Origin: Marinobacter nauticus
Lineage (GTDB): Bacteria; Pseudomonadota; Gammaproteobacteria; Enterobacterales; Shewanellaceae
Assembly: GCF_019801015.1 (NCBI RefSeq)
Contig: NZ_JAHVJZ010000006.1
Location: forward strand, 1-64,000
Reading direction: 5' to 3'
DNA length: 64,000 nt
Shown here: positions 59,219-64,000 of the stretch, piece after piece
Layout: each line of letters starts with the position of its first letter
Numbering within the stretch: position 1 is the first letter of the stretch
Notes under the pieces: model-generated
What the model saw: only the letters and a program-made list of their open reading frames with translations
Told to the model about the DNA's origin: nothing
Databases searched by the model: none
Made by a program: the position numbers and the translations under genes

Positions 59219-59947
59219 TCAGTGGGTCAGGGCAAACAGGGCCGCTTCAATGGCGCGGGCTTCGCCTTGTGCCATCGCGTCATCTGCCGACACATAATCA
59301 GCAACGCCCTCTTTCACGTCCTGCTGATAGCGCACCACGTTGGTCAGCACCGCCGCTACGGCAACGCCGCGCAACCGGCCCAGGGTCATCAGTGCCGCGG
59401 TTTCCATATCGGCTCCCAATACGCCCTTGCCGTGCCAGTAGTCGCAGATCCGCGCTTCATCGTCGGTGTAGAAGCTGTCATGGGAGCGAACAATACCCCG
59501 GTAATGACTGACGCCCGCCGCCACGCAGTGCTCAACCAGAGCCTGAGTCAGGGTAAAGTCTCCCACCGCCGGGTACACCGCGTCGACATAGGCTTTGGAG
59601 CCGCCTTCATCCCGCACCGCGCCTTCGGCGATGATCAATTCGCCCAGGCCAATTTCGGGCTGCAGCGCGCCGGCAGAACCCACCCGGACCATCTTCCGCA
59701 CGCCGCACTGCTGCAGCTCTTCCAGCGCAATCATGGCGGAAGGGGCGCCGATGCCGGTGCTGCAGACCGTGATGGGGTGGCCTCGATACTGCCCCTTCAT
59801 CACCCGGTATTCCCGGTTGTCCGCCAGCAGCTGAGGCTCGCTGAGGAAAGCGGCAATACGGTTCACCCGGTTGGGCTCGCCACACACGACCACCCGCTCC
59901 GACACCTCATTGGCGCTGACCAGAATATGGGGCTGCTTATCGCTCAT
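59219..59947 (-). CDS. udp: Uridine phosphorylase / nucleoside phosphorylase
   Basis: The 242-residue protein of the PNP/UDP family cleaves uridine to uracil and ribose-1-phosphate. Family motifs are CGEPNRVNRIAAFL, CSTGIGAPSAMIALEEL, RVGSAGALQP and GADMETAALMTLG. The start ATG at 59947 gives the normal length; an upstream in-frame start at 59977 overlaps nupC's end. It sits 10 bases after nupC and, with it, forms a nucleoside uptake-salvage pair. Exact base specificity (uridine versus other nucleosides) is the assignment I am least sure of. Confidence 0.88.
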   Translation of the reverse strand: MSDKQPHILVSANEVSERVVVCGEPNRVNRIAAFLSEPQLLADNREYRVMKGQYRGHPITVCSTGIGAPSAMIALEELQQCGVRKMVRVGSAGALQPEIGLGELIIAEGAVRDEGGSKAYVDAVYPAVGDFTLTQALVEHCVAAGVSHYRGIVRSHDSFYTDDEARICDYWHGKGVLGADMETAALMTLGRLRGVAVAAVLTNVVRYQQDVKEGVADYVSADDAMAQGEARAIEAALFALTH

Positions 59948-59957
59948 CGATGCAGGC

Positions 59958-61163
59958 TCAGACAAACAGACCGACAATGGCGGCGTTCATCAGGTTGGCC
60001 AGGGTCGCGGCCAACAGCACTTTCATGCCCAGCTGGGCAATCATGCCGGAGCGCTCCGGAATCATCTTGCTCAGCGCTCCCACCACCATGGCCACCGAGC
60101 CAATGTTGGCGAAACCACACAGGGCGATGGTCATGATGGCGGTAGAGCGGGCACTCAGCTCCACCTGACCCATGCTGGCGAAGGCCACGAACTCGTTCAT
60201 GGCGATCTTCTGGCCCAGGAAGGAGCCCGCCATCATCGCTTCGTCAGCGGAGATGCCGATCAGCCAGGCCACCGGGTAGAACAGGGTGCCGAGGATCACG
60301 TCCACGGTCAGGCCCTGGTAGCCAAACAGTTCGCCGATGGCACCCAGTCCCCCGTTCAGCATCGCCATCAGGCCGATACAGGCGATGATCACCGCACCCA
60401 CGATGGCGGCAATGCTCATGCCCATAATGGCGCCTTTGGAGATGGCGTCGATAAAGCTGGTGGGGCGCTCATCGTCCGGCAGTTCCGGCACTTCATCCAC
60501 AGTGGCTTCGGTTTCCGGCAACAGCAGTTTGGCGAACATCAGGCCCGCCGGCGCCGACATAAAGCAGGCCATGATCAGGTAGTTCAGGTCTACGCCCATG
60601 CCGGCCAGACCGGCCAGAATGGAACCGGCAATGGAGGAGACACCGCCTACCATGACCGCAAAGATCTGGGAGCGGGTCAGCACCGGGTGATAAGGCTTCA
60701 CCAGCAGCGGCGCTTCGGTCTGGCCCAACACGATGTTACCGGCGGAGTTCATCGATTCAGCGCGGGAGGTGCCCAGCACCTTCTGCAGGCCGCCACCAAT
60801 GATCTTCACAAACCACTGCATGATGCCGAGGTAGTACAGCAGGGAGGTGAGCGCCGCAGTGAAGATGATCTGAGGCAGCACCTGCAACGCCCAAACGAAG
60901 CCGATGCCGTCGACACTGAAGTTCACCAGGCTGCCAAAGGCAAACTGGATGCCTTCCGCGCCGTAGCTGAACACCTTGCCCACACCCTGGGAGATGGTCA
61001 GCAGCACTTCACCGCCCACTTCGGTCGCCAGCACAAAGCCCGCCACGGACAGAATGATGGCAAAGGCGCCGATGACGGCACGCCAGCTGATCGCTTTCTT
61101 GTTTTCGGAGCAGAGGTAGCCCACGGCCAGCAGGGCAATCACGCCCAACAGAGATTGAAACAT
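59958..61163 (-). CDS. nupC: NupC-type concentrative nucleoside transporter
   Basis: The 401-residue inner-membrane protein is of the CNT family: GQTEAPLLVKPYHPVLTRSQIFAVMVGG, SAPAGLMFAKLLLPETE and SFLGQKIAMNEFVAF are signatures. It imports nucleosides with a cation. It is the second gene of the run NAD(P)H oxidoreductase-nupC-udp; GGGAA lies eight bases before its ATG. Its product supplies substrate to the Udp enzyme encoded next. Confidence 0.93.
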   Translation of the reverse strand: MFQSLLGVIALLAVGYLCSENKKAISWRAVIGAFAIILSVAGFVLATEVGGEVLLTISQGVGKVFSYGAEGIQFAFGSLVNFSVDGIGFVWALQVLPQIIFTAALTSLLYYLGIMQWFVKIIGGGLQKVLGTSRAESMNSAGNIVLGQTEAPLLVKPYHPVLTRSQIFAVMVGGVSSIAGSILAGLAGMGVDLNYLIMACFMSAPAGLMFAKLLLPETEATVDEVPELPDDERPTSFIDAISKGAIMGMSIAAIVGAVIIACIGLMAMLNGGLGAIGELFGYQGLTVDVILGTLFYPVAWLIGISADEAMMAGSFLGQKIAMNEFVAFASMGQVELSARSTAIMTIALCGFANIGSVAMVVGALSKMIPERSGMIAQLGMKVLLAATLANLMNAAIVGLFV

Positions 61164-61181
61164 GAGAAGTTCCCGGAAAGA

Positions 61182-61724
61182 TTAGAAGTTCAGTGCAGCG
61201 ACGGTGGACATCACTTTGTCGGCATGTTGCCGGGCCAGAGCGAGGCAGGCGCTCTTGTCCCCACCCTCGTTTGGATCGGCGTTCATCTCGAAGGTGATCA
61301 CGGTATCCAGCAGAGTCATCTCGGCGGCCACAAAGGCATGCTCAAAGGCACGTTGATAAGCAAAAAACGGCATCAGGTTGAAACCCTCGATGCTGTAGGA
61401 GGCCTCTTTGGCGCCCGCGGTGATGGAGAACAGCAGTGTTTTGCCCTTGAGCTTGCTGCCGTTCGGGCCAAATGCGAAGTCGTAGGTAAAGACGTCGTCG
61501 ATCCACTTTTTCAGGACGTGCGGGAAGGTGCTCCAGTACAGCGGAAACTGGACAATCACCAGATCCGCCGCCAGCAATGCCGCCTGCTCGTCGGCCACCA
61601 CCACATCGCGTTCACCAAGATGGTGAAACCGCCAATCGGTGTGGGCTTTAAATTGGGACAGGATCGCCGCGTTGGCGGTCGAGGTGTTGAGGTCAGGGTG
61701 ACCATCGATCAGCAGGACATTCAC
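61182..61724 (-). CDS. NAD(P)H oxidoreductase, flavodoxin-like (KefF/NQO type)
   Basis: The 180-residue protein has the flavodoxin-like fold of NQO/KefF proteins: NVLLIDGHPDL, LVIVQFPLYWSTFPHVLKKWIDDVF and GKTLLFSITAGAKEASYS. It likely reduces quinones with NAD(P)H. The GTG at 61724 follows AGGGAA and gives the family N-terminus; an in-frame start 33 codons earlier is a frame extension into the intergenic region. It precedes nupC by 18 bp, so the three genes may be an operon. The palindrome at 61799-61810 upstream is a likely operator. Confidence 0.86.
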   Translation of the reverse strand: MNVLLIDGHPDLNTSTANAAILSQFKAHTDWRFHHLGERDVVVADEQAALLAADLVIVQFPLYWSTFPHVLKKWIDDVFTYDFAFGPNGSKLKGKTLLFSITAGAKEASYSIEGFNLMPFFAYQRAFEHAFVAAEMTLLDTVITFEMNADPNEGGDKSACLALARQHADKVMSTVAALNF

Positions 61725-62108
61725 TGAAGCGTTCCCTAAATATTGGCCGGAGTTGGCAAACGGCGCGCAGTGTATCCTCACATCCGCCTGGACAATAAGG
61801 ACAATTGTCCATCCTCGCTTCAATCCGGCTCATGCGTTTGGAACCGGCTCCAATCCGGGGCGTAGGCCACAGCCCTTCGCCGCAGTAAAAACGCTTTTTT
61901 GTCGCGGCCCCCTTGAAGCCGAACTGCGCTCAGTTTTGTATTCGGTTCCAATCCGTGTTGCACCCCCAAGTTCCGTTCGTTTTTTGTTCGCCCGCCCAAA
62001 ACTCACCGAAAAAACAGGGGTTTCGGGAACTCTTACCCCGGCCACACAGTTTGGAATCCATTCCGACCCTAACCTTGCTCTGGCTAACCGACTTACGAGG
62101 TACACACC
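61725..62108. promoter_or_regulatory. 384-bp intergenic region with operator-like palindromes
   Basis: GGACAAT is found at 61790-61796 and again at 61799-61805, where it continues into the perfect 12-bp palindrome GGACAATTGTCC (61799-61810), an operator-like site 75 bp upstream of the oxidoreductase GTG. Further right, TCCAATCCG recurs at about 61851 (after GGC) and 61949 (after GGT). No convincing gene is seen. The promoter of the flavoprotein gene must lie in the right part. Confidence 0.55.
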
Positions 62109-63635
62109 ATGAGTGAGCACACCATCAACAACACCCGCCGCAAACTGCTGCAGGGATTGGGCGCAACCGGCCTGGCAGCCGTCGCCGCCCCGACGCTGGC
62201 CGGCTCCGGCCAAAGCACCCACTGGGACAAGTCCTATGACTTTGTGATCATCGGCTCCGGCTTTGCCGCACTGGCCGCCGCCATCGAAGCCAAGCGCAAA
62301 GGGGTCCAATCCGTTGCCATTTTCGAGCAGATGCCGACCTTTGGCGGTAACTCCTCCATCAATGGCGGTCTGTTCGCGGTACCCGGCTCCCCGATGCAGA
62401 AAAAAGAGGGCGTACAGGACTCCGTCGACCGGATGGTGGCTGATCAGGTGAAAGCCGGCCGCGGTATCGCGGACGAAGCCCTGCTGCGCCATGTGGCTGA
62501 GCACGCCAACGAAGCGCTGCAGATGACCTTTGACGCCGGTGCTGAGTACCTGCCCTACCTGCAACAACTCGGTGGGCACAGCGCCCCCCGCACCTACCAG
62601 ACCACCGTGGCCTGTGGTGCCGGCATCACCCAGCCGCTCTACAAAATGGCGGTAAAGCTGGGCGTTGAAATGAACCCCCGCTGCCGGATGAGCGGCTTTA
62701 TCCGCGGCAAAGAGGGCGAAGTGCAGGGCGTGACCATCGAAACCCGCTACTACGCCGACCGCAAAGTCTCCGAAGGCGAGTCCCTCAATATCCAGGCCCG
62801 CAAAGCGGTACTGGTGGCCACCGGTGGCTTCTCCCAGAACGTCGCACTGCGCATGGCTCAGGACCCGACCCTGACGGCCGACGTCGGCTGCACCAACATC
62901 AAGGGCGCCACCGGCGAAGCGATGCTGGAGATGTTCCGCATCGGTGCCGTGCCGGTGCACCTGGCCCACATCCAATCCGGCCCCTGGGCCTCTCCGGATG
63001 AAGGTGGCTTTGGCTATGTGTCCAACTACTCCATCTTCAACTTCCCGCACTCCATCGCCATTAACCGCATGACTGGCCAGCGCTTTATGAACGAAATCGC
63101 TGACCGTAAAACCCGCGCGGACGCCGAACTGGCCAACCGCGATGCCGATGGCAACCCGATGCCGCCGCTGATGATCACCCACTATCACGATGCGGATAAG
63201 CATCCGAACTGCAAGAAAGTGCTGAAGTACGGCGTGGGCTGGAAGTTCGAAACCATTGAGGAGCTGGCCAAGCACTTCGACGTGCCGCTGAAGCCGCTCA
63301 AAGCGCAGATCGAGCAGTACAACGCTTACGTCGACAGCGGTGTGGATGAGCAGTTCGGCAAACCGATGGGCGAAGCCAAAGGCAAGCACATCAAAGCGCC
63401 GTTTATGGTGGTGCGTCTGTGGCCGAAAGTGCACTACTGCCAGGGTGGCGTGAAGGTGAACCAGATGGCACAGGTCGAAGACTCCCTGACCGGTAAACCG
63501 ATCAAAGGTCTGCTGGCAGCCGGTGAAGTGGCTGGTGGCGTCCACGGCGTCAGCCGCCTGGGCAGTTGCTCCATTCCGGAGTGCATGGTTATGGGTATGA
63601 CCGCAGCGCGCACCGTTGCGGCCGGCAAAGCTTGA
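62109..63635 (+). CDS. Tat-exported FAD flavoprotein, fumarate reductase/flavocytochrome c-like
   Basis: The 508-residue protein has a twin-arginine signal (TRRKLLQGLG at 9-18) and an FAD-binding Rossmann start DFVIIGSGFAALAAAIEA (44-61). It resembles the flavin domain of periplasmic flavocytochrome c fumarate reductases and urocanate reductase. Conserved are the catalytic Arg region ADRKTRAD (Arg333), VHYCQGG (His442) and GVSRLG (Arg483). The fumarate reductase His in the IQxHP motif is replaced by Gly291 (IQSGP), so the substrate is probably not fumarate. The next gene, 13 bases downstream, is a tetraheme cytochrome, the electron donor expected for a split flavocytochrome c. Confidence 0.87.
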   Translation: MSEHTINNTRRKLLQGLGATGLAAVAAPTLAGSGQSTHWDKSYDFVIIGSGFAALAAAIEAKRKGVQSVAIFEQMPTFGGNSSINGGLFAVPGSPMQKKEGVQDSVDRMVADQVKAGRGIADEALLRHVAEHANEALQMTFDAGAEYLPYLQQLGGHSAPRTYQTTVACGAGITQPLYKMAVKLGVEMNPRCRMSGFIRGKEGEVQGVTIETRYYADRKVSEGESLNIQARKAVLVATGGFSQNVALRMAQDPTLTADVGCTNIKGATGEAMLEMFRIGAVPVHLAHIQSGPWASPDEGGFGYVSNYSIFNFPHSIAINRMTGQRFMNEIADRKTRADAELANRDADGNPMPPLMITHYHDADKHPNCKKVLKYGVGWKFETIEELAKHFDVPLKPLKAQIEQYNAYVDSGVDEQFGKPMGEAKGKHIKAPFMVVRLWPKVHYCQGGVKVNQMAQVEDSLTGKPIKGLLAAGEVAGGVHGVSRLGSCSIPECMVMGMTAARTVAAGKA

Positions 63636-63648
63636 GGGGGAAACCATC

Positions 63649-64000
63649 ATGAAACGCACTATTACACTGATTGTCTCCACCCTGCTGTTGGGCTCTGTTG
63701 CGCTGTCCGCTCAGGCGATGGAGATCCGCGACTGGCACAAAGAAGCCGGCATGAACTGTAAGTCCTGCCACGAGGGCGCGCCGAAGGGCTACCCGGCGGA
63801 TGACGCTTGTCAGGCCTGTCACGACGCCGATGACCTGGCCGAGCAAACCGCCCGTCCGGATGAGGACAAGTGGCAGAACCCGCACAACAACCTGCACTAC
63901 GGCAAAGACGTGCCCTGTGTGGAGTGTCACTCCGAGCACGGCAGCAAGCCGCCGATGTGCGACCAGTGCCACACCTTTAAGTACCCGGCTCACAAGCAGT
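63649..64000 (+). CDS. Periplasmic tetraheme cytochrome c (partial, window edge)
   Basis: At least 117 residues are present and the gene continues past base 64000; the family would end within a few codons. A Sec signal peptide (about 1-23) is followed by four CxxCH heme-binding motifs: CKSCH (37-41), CQACH (54-58), CVECH (90-94) and CDQCH (104-108). This resembles the tetraheme domain of flavocytochrome c3 (FccA). Ribosome-binding site GAGGGGGAAACC precedes the ATG. It is co-transcribed with the flavoprotein upstream and should transfer electrons to it from the CymA-type quinol pathway; the pathway is inference. Confidence 0.93.
   Translation, partial: MKRTITLIVSTLLLGSVALSAQAMEIRDWHKEAGMNCKSCHEGAPKGYPADDACQACHDADDLAEQTARPDEDKWQNPHNNLHYGKDVPCVECHSEHGSKPPMCDQCHTFKYPAHKQ

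Noticed and set aside
59871-61727. A 618-codon plus-strand frame opposite nupC and udp
   Set aside because: The composition is His/Gln/Arg-rich and lacks any family; nupC and udp on the minus strand match known families over their full length.
61830-63680. A 616-codon minus-strand frame opposite the flavoprotein
   Set aside because: Shadow of the Tat flavoprotein, with no motif of its own and His/Gly/Val-rich composition.

Overview
This window is a chromosomal segment of a high-G+C (roughly 60% by eye) gammaproteobacterium. Protein families and gene order point to the Alteromonadales, close to Shewanella and especially Ferrimonas: sprT-endA-rsmE-gshB, mpl-ubiX-hpt, divergent hldE/lpxL, an RHH-less putA, and a Tat-exported flavoprotein paired with a tetraheme cytochrome c. 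The genus is an inference from memory of such gene sets and has not been tested by alignment.

Layout. 0-9.4 kb: a possible end of an IS200/IS605-like element, an MFS exporter, a periplasmic pyroglutamyl-peptidase-like protein lacking the family's cysteine, the sprT-endA-rsmE-gshB cluster, and a periplasmic binding-like protein upstream of a membrane GGDEF-EAL protein. 9.5-14.2 kb: rsmC, three tRNA-Leu(CAG) genes behind a strong promoter, a DUF342/FapA-like protein, a SieB-like membrane protein and a TetR regulator. 14.3-20.3 kb: asd, two tandem microprotein genes missed by normal length cut-offs, the mpl-ubiX-hpt operon, and an NhaC-superfamily transporter preceded by a MetJ-type operator, i.e. 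a MetT-type methionine transporter candidate. 20.3-29.3 kb: small membrane proteins, a lipoprotein, fbp, Mn-type pyrophosphatase, a transglutaminase/TPR lipoprotein, an MFS gene, a SRPBCC protein, a TIGR03899-like protein and cobA. 29.5-30.1 kb: two tRNA-Pro(CGG) genes followed by three 110-bp repeats, each carrying a copy of the tRNA 3' tail.

30.1-41.6 kb: HxlR regulator with a divergent MdaB-like quinone reductase and peroxiredoxin-like gene, nhaD, DUF3622, an Asp/Glu racemase (YgeA type), a DCC-HTTM pair, a LysE exporter, three tandem PspB-like small proteins, a secreted HEIGH protein abutting hldE, and divergent lpxL. 41.6-50.1 kb: glnE, DUF350 plus K+ channel, a CYTH triphosphatase, a Pho-box-preceded DUF47-pit operon and ygiM. 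50.3-59.1 kb: putA, CMD and RDD proteins, tRNA-Leu(CAA), a truncated globin, a large FG-GAP lipoprotein and a Crp/Fnr-like regulator. 59.2-64 kb: an NAD(P)H oxidoreductase-nupC-udp operon, then the Tat flavoprotein and a tetraheme cytochrome c that runs off the window.

Most of the window is ordinary housekeeping sequence with no integrated prophage, CRISPR array or defence island visible. The observations most worth following are the tRNA-Pro tail repeats, the WRDG microprotein pair, the triple PspB-like paralogues, the Cys-to-Ser pyroglutamyl-peptidase-like protein, the MetJ-box transporter and the flavoprotein with an altered active site.
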